64,000 nt of DNA from Sphingopyxis sp. HIX. Its GTDB lineage: Bacteria; Pseudomonadota; Alphaproteobacteria; Sphingomonadales; Sphingomonadaceae. Where the stretch lies: assembly GCF_001468285.1 (NCBI RefSeq), contig NZ_LNSB01000005.1:62001-126000 (forward strand). The letters run 5' to 3'. Position 1 is the first letter of the stretch. Every line of letters begins with the position of its first letter. Made by a program: the position numbers and the translations under genes. Below, piece after piece: positions 29,196 through 38,024 of this stretch. The notes under the pieces are model-generated. The model was not told the DNA's origin. It ran no database searches and saw nothing but the letters and a program-made list of their open reading frames with translations.

Positions 29196-30422
29196 TTGAA
29201 TATCGTGAACAAGATCGACGGAACGACGACGGCGAGCCTGCCCCGGATCAAGCATGTCCGCGCCTATACCGTGCGCGGCGGCGGCGCCGATTATCACGAC
29301 CAGGCGGAGGGTCACTGGATCGACGACCATATCGCGACCCCGATGGCGCGCTATCCCGAATATCGCGCGTCGCGGCAGAGCTTCGGCATCAACGTGCTCG
29401 GCACTTTGGTCGTCGAGCTGGAGGCCGAGGACGGCACGATCGGCTTTGCGGTGACCACCGGCGGCGAGCCCGCCTGCTTCATCGTCGAAAAGCATCTGGC
29501 GCGCTTCCTGATCGGCCGCAGCCCCGCCGAATATGAGAAGATCTGGGACCAGATGTATTTCGCGACCCAATATTATGGGCGCAAGGGGCTGGTCGTGAAC
29601 GCGATCTCGGGGGTCGACCTCGCGATCTGGGACCTGCTCGGCAAGCTGCGCGGCGAGCCCGTCTATCATATGCTGGGCGGCGCGGTGCGCGACGAGATGC
29701 AATTCTACGCCACCGGCGCGCGCCCCGACCTGGCCAAGGAAATGGGCTTCATCGGCGGCAAGCTGCCGCTGCACCACGGCCCCGCCGAGGGGCTCGCGGG
29801 CATGGACAAGAATATCGCGCTGCTCGCCGACATGCGCGCGAAATGCGGCAGTGATTTCTGGCTGATGTACGATTGCTGGATGAGCCTGGACATCGATTAT
29901 GCGACGCGGCTCGCGCAGCGTGCCTGGCACGAATGCGGGCTGAAATGGATCGAGGAAGCGCTCTCGCCCGACGATTATTGGGGCTATGCGCAGCTCAGGA
30001 AGAACGCGCCCAAGGGGCTGCTGGTCACCACCGGCGAGCATGAGGCGACGCGCTGGGGCTTTCGCATGCTGATGGACATGGAATGCTGCGACATCATCCA
30101 GCCCGACGTCGGCTGGTGCGGCGGGGTGACCGAACTGATCAAGATCGCCAACTATGCCGACAGCAAGGGTGTGCTGATGATCCCGCACGGATCGTCGGTG
30201 TACAGCTATCATTTCGTCATCACGCGGCACAATTCGCCCTTCGCCGAATTCCTGATGATGCACCCCGGCCCGACCGAGGTGGTGCCGATGTTCGCGCCGC
30301 AGCTGCTGGGCGAGCCGGTGCCGAAGAACGGCCGCATCCGCGCGAGCGAGCTCGACAAGCCGGGCTTCGGCGTCGAACTCAACCGCGACATCGCGCTGCA
30401 TCGCCCCTATCCCAACGACTGA
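29196..30422 (+). CDS. rhmD: L-rhamnonate dehydratase
   Basis: This 408-residue enolase-superfamily enzyme turns L-rhamnonate into 2-keto-3-deoxy-L-rhamnonate. It has the rhamnonate-dehydratase signatures: D226 in [11 protein letters not shown]253/E254 in WIEEAL, E281 in [12 protein letters not shown] as metal ligands, and H331 in [13 protein letters not shown] as the general base, in positions close to those of E. coli RhmD. The start is uncertain: TTG at 29196 follows AAGGGG at good spacing, and GTG at 29205 is an alternative. It follows the apiosidase by ten bases. Confidence 0.9.
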   Translation: MNIVNKIDGTTTASLPRIKHVRAYTVRGGGADYHDQAEGHWIDDHIATPMARYPEYRASRQSFGINVLGTLVVELEAEDGTIGFAVTTGGEPACFIVEKHLARFLIGRSPAEYEKIWDQMYFATQYYGRKGLVVNAISGVDLAIWDLLGKLRGEPVYHMLGGAVRDEMQFYATGARPDLAKEMGFIGGKLPLHHGPAEGLAGMDKNIALLADMRAKCGSDFWLMYDCWMSLDIDYATRLAQRAWHECGLKWIEEALSPDDYWGYAQLRKNAPKGLLVTTGEHEATRWGFRMLMDMECCDIIQPDVGWCGGVTELIKIANYADSKGVLMIPHGSSVYSYHFVITRHNSPFAEFLMMHPGPTEVVPMFAPQLLGEPVPKNGRIRASELDKPGFGVELNRDIALHRPYPND

Positions 30423-30445
30423 TCCCTAAGAGACAAGGACAAGCC

Positions 30446-31303
30446 ATGAAACTCTGCCGCTATGGCGCCGCGGGCGCCGAAAAGCCCGGGCTGATCGACG
30501 CCGAGGGCCGTATCCGCGACCTGAGCGGACATGTTGCCGACATCGACGCGCTCGCGATCGGCCAGCCCGGCCTCGCCGCGCTCGGCGAAATCGACCCCGC
30601 GTCGCTGCCGCTGGTCGAGGGCGAGGTGCGCTACGGGGCGTGCGTGACCGGCACGCGGCATTTCGTGGCGATCGGCCTCAACTATGCCGACCATGCCGCG
30701 GAGTCGAACCTGCCGATCCCGGCCGAGCCCGTGGTGTTCAACAAATGGGTGAGCTGCATCCAGGGGCCGAACGATCCGGTGACGATCCCCAAGGATTCGC
30801 TCAAGACCGACTGGGAGGTCGAGCTGGGCGTCGTGATCGGCACGCGCGCCTCTTATGTGTCCGAGGCCGACGCGCTGAGCCATGTCGCCGGCTATTGCGT
30901 GATCAACGACGTGTCCGAGCGCCACTGGCAGCAGGAACGCGGCATGACCTGGGACAAGGGCAAGGGTTTCCCGACCTTCGGCCCCGTCGGCCCGTGGCTG
31001 GTTACCGCCGACGAGGTCGGCGATCCGCAGGACCTGTCGATGTGGCTGTCGGTCAACGGCCAGAAGTTGCAGGACGGCAATACGAAGACGATGATCTTCA
31101 CCGTCGCCGAGATCATCGCTTATTGCTCGCAGTTCATGACGCTGGAGCCCGGCGACATCATCACCACCGGCACCCCGCCGGGCGTCGGGCTGGGGCAGAA
31201 GCCCGAGCCCTGGTATCTGAAGGCCGGCGATGTCGTCGAACTGGGCATCGAGAAGCTGGGCGCGCAGCGCCAGGACTTCGTCGCGTGGAAGCCCGCGGCA
31301 TGA
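30446..31303 (+). CDS. 2,4-diketo-3-deoxy-L-rhamnonate hydrolase (FAH family)
   Basis: This 285-residue fumarylacetoacetate-hydrolase-family protein has FVAIGLNYADHAAE, the metal ligands in DWEVELGVVIG and the INDVSER aspartate, and GDIITTGTPPGVG. The sphingomonad L-rhamnose route ends with such an enzyme, which splits 2,4-diketo-3-deoxyrhamnonate into pyruvate and L-lactate. Its placement between rhamnonate dehydratase and an SDR matches that pathway exactly. The stop overlaps the next start as ATGA. Confidence 0.87.
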   Translation: MKLCRYGAAGAEKPGLIDAEGRIRDLSGHVADIDALAIGQPGLAALGEIDPASLPLVEGEVRYGACVTGTRHFVAIGLNYADHAAESNLPIPAEPVVFNKWVSCIQGPNDPVTIPKDSLKTDWEVELGVVIGTRASYVSEADALSHVAGYCVINDVSERHWQQERGMTWDKGKGFPTFGPVGPWLVTADEVGDPQDLSMWLSVNGQKLQDGNTKTMIFTVAEIIAYCSQFMTLEPGDIITTGTPPGVGLGQKPEPWYLKAGDVVELGIEKLGAQRQDFVAWKPAA

Positions 31304-32049
31304 GCGCCTATGCGGGCCGTTTTGCGGGACGCAGTGCGATCGTCACAGGCGGCGCGTCGGGCCTGGGCAAGGCAGTCGCGGCGCGCATCGTCGCCGAGGG
31401 CGGCACGGTCGCCTTGTGGGACCTGAACGCCGACGCGCTCGCCGCGGCGAAGGACGAGACTGGCGCAAGCGACGTGCAGGCGCTCGACGTGTCGGACCTC
31501 GCCGCGGTCGAGGGTGCGGCGGCGGCGAGCCATGCCGCGCTCGGCAAGATCGACATCCTCGTCTGTTCGGCGGGGATCACCGGCGCGACGGTGCCGGTGC
31601 ACGAATTCCCCGTCGACAGCTGGCTGCGCGTGTTCGACATCAACGTCAACGGGCTCTTCTATTGCAACCGCGCGGTGGTGCCGCTGATGCTCGAAGCCGG
31701 CTATGGCCGCATCGTCAACGTCTCGTCGGTCGCGGGCAAGGAGGGCAATCCCAACGCCAGCGCCTATTCGGCGTCGAAGGCGGCGGTGATCGGGCTGACC
31801 AAGTCGCTGGGCAAGGAACTCGCCGGCAAGGGCGTCATCGCCAACGCGCTGACCCCCGCGACCTTCGAGAGCCCGATCCTCGCGCAATTGCCGCAGAGCC
31901 AGGTCGACTATATGCGCTCGAAGATTCCGATGGGGCGCCTGGGCGAAGTGCAGGAGAGCGCGGCAATGGTGTGCTTCATGGCGAGCGAGGAATGCAGCTT
32001 CACCACTGCGAGCACCTTCGACACCTCGGGTGGCCGGACGACCTTCTGA
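31300..32049 (+). CDS. SDR, 2-keto-3-deoxy-L-rhamnonate 4-dehydrogenase
   Basis: This 249-residue classical short-chain dehydrogenase has TGGASGLGKA, CSAGITG, the serine in NVSSVAGKEGN and YSASKAA. In the diketo-hydrolase route an SDR of this size oxidises C4 of 2-keto-3-deoxy-L-rhamnonate to the diketo acid. It overlaps the hydrolase gene that acts next. Substrate assignment rests on the operon. Confidence 0.85.
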   Translation: MSAYAGRFAGRSAIVTGGASGLGKAVAARIVAEGGTVALWDLNADALAAAKDETGASDVQALDVSDLAAVEGAAAASHAALGKIDILVCSAGITGATVPVHEFPVDSWLRVFDINVNGLFYCNRAVVPLMLEAGYGRIVNVSSVAGKEGNPNASAYSASKAAVIGLTKSLGKELAGKGVIANALTPATFESPILAQLPQSQVDYMRSKIPMGRLGEVQESAAMVCFMASEECSFTTASTFDTSGGRTTF

Positions 32050-32050
32050 T

Positions 32051-32962
32051 ATGAAGGCGCGCCCGCCCCTGGTCGATCCGCACGTCCATCTGTGGGACCT
32101 GGCGCATATCCGCTATCCGTGGCTGACCGGGCCGTTCGACACCGACAACCCCAATGGCAGCGTCGAGCCGATCGCGGTCGACTATCCGCTCGATGCCTAT
32201 CTGGCCGATGCGGCGAAGTGGGACGTACGCGGGATCGTGCATATCGACGCGGGGGCCGATCCGGCCGATGCGCTCAAGGAGACCGAATGGTTGCAGGGGC
32301 TGGCCGACGCGCGCGGCCTGCCGAGCGGGATCGTCGCGTTCGCGGCGCTCGACGATCCCGAGGTCGAGCGGCTGCTCGCGGCGCATATCGAGCACCGCAA
32401 CGTCCGCGGCATCCGGCATATCGTCAACTGGCATCGGGACCCGGCGCGGAGTTATTCGCCCGCCGACGTCACGACGTCGAGCGCGTGGATGCGGGGCTTT
32501 GCGCTGCTGAAGCGCTTCGGGCTGAGCTTCGATTTGCAGGCCTATCCGGGGCAGTTCGGCCATCTGGCCGCGCTGATCGCCAAACACCCCGATACGCAGG
32601 TGATCGTCAACCATATGGGGATGGCGATCCCGGGCGACGAGGACGGCTGGGACGAATGGCGGCGCGGGATGGCCGGCCTTGCGGCGCTGCCCAATGTCGC
32701 GTGCAAGATTTCGGGCATGGGGTTCACCTGGCGGCCGTGGGACGCGGAGCAGGCACGCACTTACGTGCTCGAGACGATCGCGATGTTCGGCACCGGCCGC
32801 GCGATGTTCGCGAGCAACTTCCCGACCGACAAATTGTTCGGCAGCTTCGACAAGCACTTCGACGCCTATGACGCGATCACCGCCGATTTTTCGGACGACG
32901 AGCGCGCCGCCCTGTTCGGCGGCAATGCCAACCGCATCTACCGGCTCGGGATCGAGCTCTAG
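32051..32962 (+). CDS. Amidohydrolase-family L-rhamnono-lactonase
   Basis: This 303-residue TIM-barrel amidohydrolase has DPHVHLWDL (HxH), a central NVRGIRHIVNWH, VNHMGM and ASNFPTDK near the C-terminus with the terminal metal Asp. It belongs to the COG3618 group of sugar lactonases. It would open L-rhamnono-lactone to L-rhamnonate, supplying step two of the pathway. The ATG at 32051 lies one base after the SDR stop; an upstream in-frame start would overlap that gene. Confidence 0.83.
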   Translation: MKARPPLVDPHVHLWDLAHIRYPWLTGPFDTDNPNGSVEPIAVDYPLDAYLADAAKWDVRGIVHIDAGADPADALKETEWLQGLADARGLPSGIVAFAALDDPEVERLLAAHIEHRNVRGIRHIVNWHRDPARSYSPADVTTSSAWMRGFALLKRFGLSFDLQAYPGQFGHLAALIAKHPDTQVIVNHMGMAIPGDEDGWDEWRRGMAGLAALPNVACKISGMGFTWRPWDAEQARTYVLETIAMFGTGRAMFASNFPTDKLFGSFDKHFDAYDAITADFSDDERAALFGGNANRIYRLGIEL

Positions 32963-32965
32963 CCG

Positions 32966-35900
32966 ATGCGCGCCGTCGACCTGCGTAGCGACTATGTGCG
33001 CGGCCTGCTCGGCACCGAGGCCGCGCATCCGCGGCTGTCGTGGCGCGTCGAGGGTGCGGGGCGCGGGGTCTTGCAGCGCAGCTATCGCATCCGCGCGGCG
33101 GCGAGCGTGGCGGCGCTTGAGGCAGGCGAGTTGCTGTGGGACGGCGGCACCGTGGCGTCGAGGGCGAGCTTCGACATCGCTTATGGCGGACCCGCGCTGA
33201 CGGCGATGCAGCGTATCTGGTGGACGGTCGAGATCGACGGCGGCGCGCCGTCCGCGCCGGCGTGGTTCGAGGCGGGGCTCCCCTCGCCCGCCGACTGGCG
33301 CGGCGACTGGATCGAGGCCGAGGATGCGCTCGCTGCAGCCGACCGTGCGGCGGGGGTCAATTGGGTCTGGGGCGAGACCTCGCTCGACGCGCGGCCGCAT
33401 GGCTTCCGGCTCGACTTCGAGGCGCCCGCCGATGTCGTGCGCGCCGAGATACTCGTCGCGGGCAAGGACCACCTCCGCGGCGTATGGATCAATGGCGCGG
33501 CGTCGCCGCTCGACCGGCCGTTCGGCTGGGACACGCACCTGCCCTTCTGGGGGACGCTGGCACCCTATGACGGCGTCGTGGCGGCGGGGCGCAACTCGGT
33601 CTGCGCGCTGGTCGAAGCCGATGTCGAGGGCTTCTTTCCGGTCGATGGCGGCGCCTTTGCGGCGCTGATCCGGTTGCACCGCGCCGATGGGCGGATTGAC
33701 CGGCTCACCGGTTCGGCATTTCGCGTCCTCGCCGATCCGCCTTCGGGGTGGACGTCGCCAGATTTCGAAGCCAGCGGCTGGGCGCGGGTCGTGCCGAGCA
33801 CGAGCTGGGCGCAGGGCGACCCGCGGCCCAGCGAGCCCGCGATGCTGCTGCGCACGGATTTCACGGTCGAGCGGCCGGTCGCGGCGGCGCGGCTCTATGC
33901 GACGGCGCTCGGTGCCTATGACGCGCGGATCAATGGGCGGCGGGTGTCGGACGCGATCCTCGCGCCCGAGATAACCGTGGCGAAGAGCCATATCCTCTAC
34001 CAGGTCTACGACGTGACGACGCTGATCGCCGCGGGCGACAATGCGCTCGGCGCGATCGTCGGCGATGGCTGGTATGCGAGCCCCTTCGGCTGGCGGATCG
34101 AGCGCTATGGCTTCGGTCCCGCGCCGCGGCGCTTCCGCGCGATGCTGCGGATCGACTACGAAGACGGCGGCAGCGATTGGGTGACGACGGGGCCGGACTG
34201 GACGATCGGTATGTCGCCGATCCTGCTGTCGGAAATCTACGACGGCGAGACCTATGACGCGCGGCTGGAACAGCCCGGCTGGGATAAGCCGGGGTTCGAC
34301 GATGGGGGCTGGGCACCGGTCAAGGTCGGCGCGGCACCCGACGCGCGACTGGTCGCGCAGACGGCGCCAGCGGTCGGGCGCATGGGCGTGCGCCGCGCTG
34401 TGGCGATCGCCGAGCCGGCGCCGGGGCGCTTTATCTTCGACTTCGGGCAGAATTTCTCGGGCTGGGTGCGCATCCGCGCGAAGGGGACTGCGGGAACCGA
34501 AATAAGCGCAAAATTTGCCGAATTGCTGAACGCCGACGGCACCGCCGACCTGTCGAACCTGCGCCTTGCGAAAGCGACCGACCGCTTCATCCTCGCGGGG
34601 ACCGGCGGCGAGGAGGTGTTCGAGCCGCATTTCACCTATCACGGCTTCCGCTATGTCGAGCTCGCGGGCTATCCGGGGGTGCCGACGGCCGAGGATATCG
34701 AGGGCGTGATCGTCCACAGCGCCTGCCGCGAGGTCGGCGCGATGAGCTTCCGCGACGCGCCTTTGCTCCAGACGATCTGGAATAATGCGCTGTGGAGCCA
34801 GCGCAGCAATTTCTTCGCGGTCCCGACCGATTGCCCGCAGCGCGACGAGCGCATGGGATGGATGGGCGACATCCAGGTCTTCCTCGACGCCGCGGCGTTC
34901 AACATGGAGGTCGATCCCTTCATCCGCCGCTTCCTCACCGAAGCGCGCGCGGCGCAGCGGCCCGACGGCGCCTATCCGATCGTCGTGCCGCAGCCGCTCT
35001 CCTACCCCGATGTCGTCACCGCGGGGTGGAGCGAGGCGGGGATCATCCTGCCGTGGCAGCTGTGGCAGCGTTACGGCGACACCGCGGTGATCGACGAGAA
35101 TTGGGACGCGATGGAGGCGTGGATGGGCTTCGTCGCGCGCGGCAATCCCGACCATGTCTGGCGGCACGACCGCGGGCTCGACCTTGGCGACTGGCTGTCG
35201 GTCGATGCGGTCAAGCCCGACGACGAAACCACGCCGCGCATCCTCTGCGCCACCGCCTATTGGGCGTGGTCGGCCGAGCTGATGGCCGACATGGCCGCGG
35301 CGAGCGGGCGCACGGGTGACGCCGCGCACTACCGCGACCTGCGTACGAAGATCGGCGCGGCCTACGCTGCGGAGTTCGTCGCGGCCGACGGGATATGCGG
35401 CAACGGCAGCCAGACAAGCCAGATCCTGTCGCTGGCGTTCGGGCTGGTCCCCGACGCGCAGCGCGCCGCCGCGGCCGAGGTCCTCGCCGCCGATATCGCC
35501 GCGCGCGGGATGAAGCTGTCGACGGGCTTCCTCGGCACCCCCTATCTGCTCGACGTGCTCGCCGATGCCGGGAAGCTGGACGCGGTCGCGGGTCTGCTGC
35601 TCCAGACGGGCTATCCGAGCTGGGGCTATATGCCCGAGCAAGGCGCGACGACGGTGTGGGAGCGCTGGAACGGCGACACCGGCGACCTCGCGATGAACAG
35701 CTATAATCATTATGCTTTCGGCGCGGTGGTCGGTTTCTTCTACCGCCGCCTCGCCGGGATCGCGCCCGCCGCGCCGGGTTTCAGCCGGATCGCCGCACGG
35801 CCGCTGTGGCTGCCTGCCGTCGGCCGCGTGACCGCGAGCTTCGAATCCCCGGTGGGCCTGATCGCGACCGAGACCGATGGGGACGCCGAGGGCCTTACCC

Positions 35901-36073
35901 GTTTCGTGCTCACCGTCCCCGCCAACGCCGTCGCCGAGGTCGAACTGCCCGCGCGCGACTGGACCGAGGGCGGCACGCCACTGGAGGCGCACCCCGATAT
36001 CCGCGCTTTCGCCCGCACCGCAAGCCATGTCCGCTTCACGGTCGGATCGGGCACCTACGATTTCAGACCATAG
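32966..36073 (+). CDS. GH78 alpha-L-rhamnosidase, no signal peptide
   Basis: This 1035-residue protein has the GH78 layout: N-terminal Ig-like and carbohydrate-binding beta domains (about 1-430), an (alpha/alpha)6 catalytic domain (about 560-930) and a C-terminal beta domain. The general acid lies in DERMGWMGD (E628) and the base in ATTVWERW (E899). It releases L-rhamnose from glycans or plant glycosides. No signal peptide or lipobox is visible, so it may act in the cytoplasm on imported oligosaccharides. It follows the lactonase by three bases and ends the rhamnose enzyme set. Confidence 0.9.
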   Translation: MRAVDLRSDYVRGLLGTEAAHPRLSWRVEGAGRGVLQRSYRIRAAASVAALEAGELLWDGGTVASRASFDIAYGGPALTAMQRIWWTVEIDGGAPSAPAWFEAGLPSPADWRGDWIEAEDALAAADRAAGVNWVWGETSLDARPHGFRLDFEAPADVVRAEILVAGKDHLRGVWINGAASPLDRPFGWDTHLPFWGTLAPYDGVVAAGRNSVCALVEADVEGFFPVDGGAFAALIRLHRADGRIDRLTGSAFRVLADPPSGWTSPDFEASGWARVVPSTSWAQGDPRPSEPAMLLRTDFTVERPVAAARLYATALGAYDARINGRRVSDAILAPEITVAKSHILYQVYDVTTLIAAGDNALGAIVGDGWYASPFGWRIERYGFGPAPRRFRAMLRIDYEDGGSDWVTTGPDWTIGMSPILLSEIYDGETYDARLEQPGWDKPGFDDGGWAPVKVGAAPDARLVAQTAPAVGRMGVRRAVAIAEPAPGRFIFDFGQNFSGWVRIRAKGTAGTEISAKFAELLNADGTADLSNLRLAKATDRFILAGTGGEEVFEPHFTYHGFRYVELAGYPGVPTAEDIEGVIVHSACREVGAMSFRDAPLLQTIWNNALWSQRSNFFAVPTDCPQRDERMGWMGDIQVFLDAAAFNMEVDPFIRRFLTEARAAQRPDGAYPIVVPQPLSYPDVVTAGWSEAGIILPWQLWQRYGDTAVIDENWDAMEAWMGFVARGNPDHVWRHDRGLDLGDWLSVDAVKPDDETTPRILCATAYWAWSAELMADMAAASGRTGDAAHYRDLRTKIGAAYAAEFVAADGICGNGSQTSQILSLAFGLVPDAQRAAAAEVLAADIAARGMKLSTGFLGTPYLLDVLADAGKLDAVAGLLLQTGYPSWGYMPEQGATTVWERWNGDTGDLAMNSYNHYAFGAVVGFFYRRLAGIAPAAPGFSRIAARPLWLPAVGRVTASFESPVGLIATETDGDAEGLTRFVLTVPANAVAEVELPARDWTEGGTPLEAHPDIRAFARTASHVRFTVGSGTYDFRP

Positions 36074-36090
36074 ACCGGAGAGAATCCATC

Positions 36091-36759
36091 ATGCCGACGC
36101 TCGGGCTCATCCATAATTCGCCGGTGCTGGCGCCGATCTTCAACGAGATCGCGGCGCGGCTGATGCCCGATGTGCGCATCCTGCACTTCGTCGACGAAAG
36201 CACGATCAAGAACACGATCGCCGCGGGCAAGCTCGAGAAGCCGACGATGCGCCGCGTGATCCAGATGGTGGGGTCGACCTTCGACGCGGGCTGCGACCTC
36301 GCGCTCGTCACCTGCTCGTCGATCGGCCCCGCGGTCGACATGGCCGCCGAGCTCTACGACCAGCCCGTGCTGCGCGTCGACCGGCCGATGGCCGAAAAGG
36401 CGGTCGCGAACGGCACGAGGATCGGCGTCATCGCGACGCTGTCCACGACGCTGAAACCCACCGCCGACCTGATCCGCCGCGTCGCCGCCGAGCAAGGCAA
36501 GGACGTCGAGATCGTCGAGCATGTCTGCGCCGGCGCCTTCGACGCGGTCATGGCGGGCGATGGCGCGACGCACGACCGCATCGTCGGCGAGGCGCTGACC
36601 GGGGCGATGCAGGGCGTCGACGTCATCGTGCTCGCACAGGCGTCGATGGCGCGCGTTGTCGCGAGCCTGCCCGAGGGCGCAGTCGCGGCACCCGTGCTCG
36701 CGAGCCCCGAGCTCGGCATGGCGCGTGCCACCGAGCTGCTCGCGGATCTCGCGAAATGA
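36091..36759 (+). CDS. Aspartate/glutamate racemase-superfamily protein with one catalytic-type cysteine
   Basis: This 222-residue protein has the Asp/Glu/hydantoin racemase fold. The first active-site cysteine is present (C75 in LVTCSSIGP), but the position of the second reads LAQASMAR, with alanine at 184 in place of cysteine. Two-cysteine members are racemases; loss of one cysteine is known in decarboxylase and isomerase relatives. It overlaps the acid MFS porter gene (ATGA) and faces the RuBisCO-like operon, so it may isomerise or decarboxylate an acid-sugar intermediate. No specific reaction can be assigned. Confidence 0.75.
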   Translation: MPTLGLIHNSPVLAPIFNEIAARLMPDVRILHFVDESTIKNTIAAGKLEKPTMRRVIQMVGSTFDAGCDLALVTCSSIGPAVDMAAELYDQPVLRVDRPMAEKAVANGTRIGVIATLSTTLKPTADLIRRVAAEQGKDVEIVEHVCAGAFDAVMAGDGATHDRIVGEALTGAMQGVDVIVLAQASMARVVASLPEGAVAAPVLASPELGMARATELLADLAK

Positions 36760-38024
36760 AGAAGCGCCATGGCGTCCTGATCCTGCTCGCCGCGCTGTCG
36801 GTGATCACCTTCATCGACCGCATGGCGATCGCGGTCACCGGCCCGACGATCCAGAAGGATCTGGGCATCACCCCCGAACAATGGGGCTGGGTGCTCAGCG
36901 CCTATGTCATCGCCTATGCGGTGTTCGAGGTGCCGTCGGGGGCGATGGGCGACAAGCATGGCTATCGCAAGGAACTGACGCGGATCACGATCTGGTGGAG
37001 TTTCTTCACCGCGATCACTGCGGCGTGCCACAATTTCTGGCAGCTGACCGTCGCGCGCTTCCTGTTCGGGCTCGGCGCCGCGGGGGCCTATCCCAACATG
37101 TCGGGGGTGCTCTATCGCTGGATGCCGGCGCGCGAACGCGCGCGCGGCCAAGGCGTGATATGGGCGGCGAGCCGCTTCGGCGGCGCGCTGGCGCCGCTGC
37201 TGCTGGTGCCGATGAACGTATGGCTCGGCTGGCAGGCGGTGTTCGTGATCCTGGGGCTGATCGGCTTCGCCTGGGCCTTTGCCTGGCGCCGCTGGTATCA
37301 CGACCATCCGAAGGACCATCCGGGGATCGGCGCCGAGGAAATCGCCGATATCGGGGCGGACGAGGGCGGCGGGCATAGCGGCACGCCGTGGCGCAAGCTC
37401 CTCGGGCTGCCGCAATTGTGGCTGATCGCGCTCGCCTATTTCTTCTACGCCTTCGGCAGCTGGTTCTTCTTCGGCTGGTTCCCGACGTGGATGGTCAAGG
37501 GATCGGGCTTTACCGAGGCCGAGATGGGGCTCTACGGCTCGCTGCCCTTCCTGCTCGGCATCGCGAGCAATCTGATCGGCGGGCTACTGTGCGACCGGCT
37601 GGCGCAGCGGATCGGGATCAAGAACGCCTATCGGCTGATCGCGAGCGTGTGTCTGACGGGCACCGCAGTGCTGCTGTTCGCGATGAGCCAGGCGAGCGAC
37701 AAAATCGCGATCGTGCTGCTCGCCGCCGCAGCCTTCGGAGTGATGGACCTGATGCTGCCCGCGGCCTGGGCGATGTGCATGTCGATCGGGGGGCGCTATG
37801 GCGGCACCGCGAGCGGCGTGATGAACACTGCGGGCAACCTCGGCGGTTTCATCGGCACGGTGGCGATCGGCTATATCATCGCGGGCACGGGCAATTACGA
37901 CCTGCCGGTGCAGGGGGTCGCGCTGATGGTGCTGGTCGCGGCGGGACTGTTCGCGCTGATCGATTGCACCAAGGGGTTCGATCACAAGGCGGCGCCCGAG
38001 TTGGCGGCGGCGGCGAAGGCCTAA
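36756..38024 (+). CDS. MFS transporter, anion:cation symporter (hexuronate/sugar-acid) type
   Basis: This 422-residue protein has twelve membrane segments. Motifs SVITFIDRMAIAVTGP in the first segment and GDKHGYRKELTRI place it in the ACS family, which imports hexuronates, glucarate and similar sugar acids. It probably feeds an acidic sugar to the acid-sugar kinase/RuBisCO-like pathway encoded convergently. Its TAA stop overlaps the TAG of the kinase gene tail to tail. Confidence 0.85.
   Translation: MKKRHGVLILLAALSVITFIDRMAIAVTGPTIQKDLGITPEQWGWVLSAYVIAYAVFEVPSGAMGDKHGYRKELTRITIWWSFFTAITAACHNFWQLTVARFLFGLGAAGAYPNMSGVLYRWMPARERARGQGVIWAASRFGGALAPLLLVPMNVWLGWQAVFVILGLIGFAWAFAWRRWYHDHPKDHPGIGAEEIADIGADEGGGHSGTPWRKLLGLPQLWLIALAYFFYAFGSWFFFGWFPTWMVKGSGFTEAEMGLYGSLPFLLGIASNLIGGLLCDRLAQRIGIKNAYRLIASVCLTGTAVLLFAMSQASDKIAIVLLAAAAFGVMDLMLPAAWAMCMSIGGRYGGTASGVMNTAGNLGGFIGTVAIGYIIAGTGNYDLPVQGVALMVLVAAGLFALIDCTKGFDHKAAPELAAAAKA

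Noticed and set aside
32000-36028. A 1342-codon open frame antisense to GH78 and the lactonase
   Set aside because: No recognisable fold and heavy Arg/Pro/Gly content; GH78 catalytic motifs are on the plus strand.
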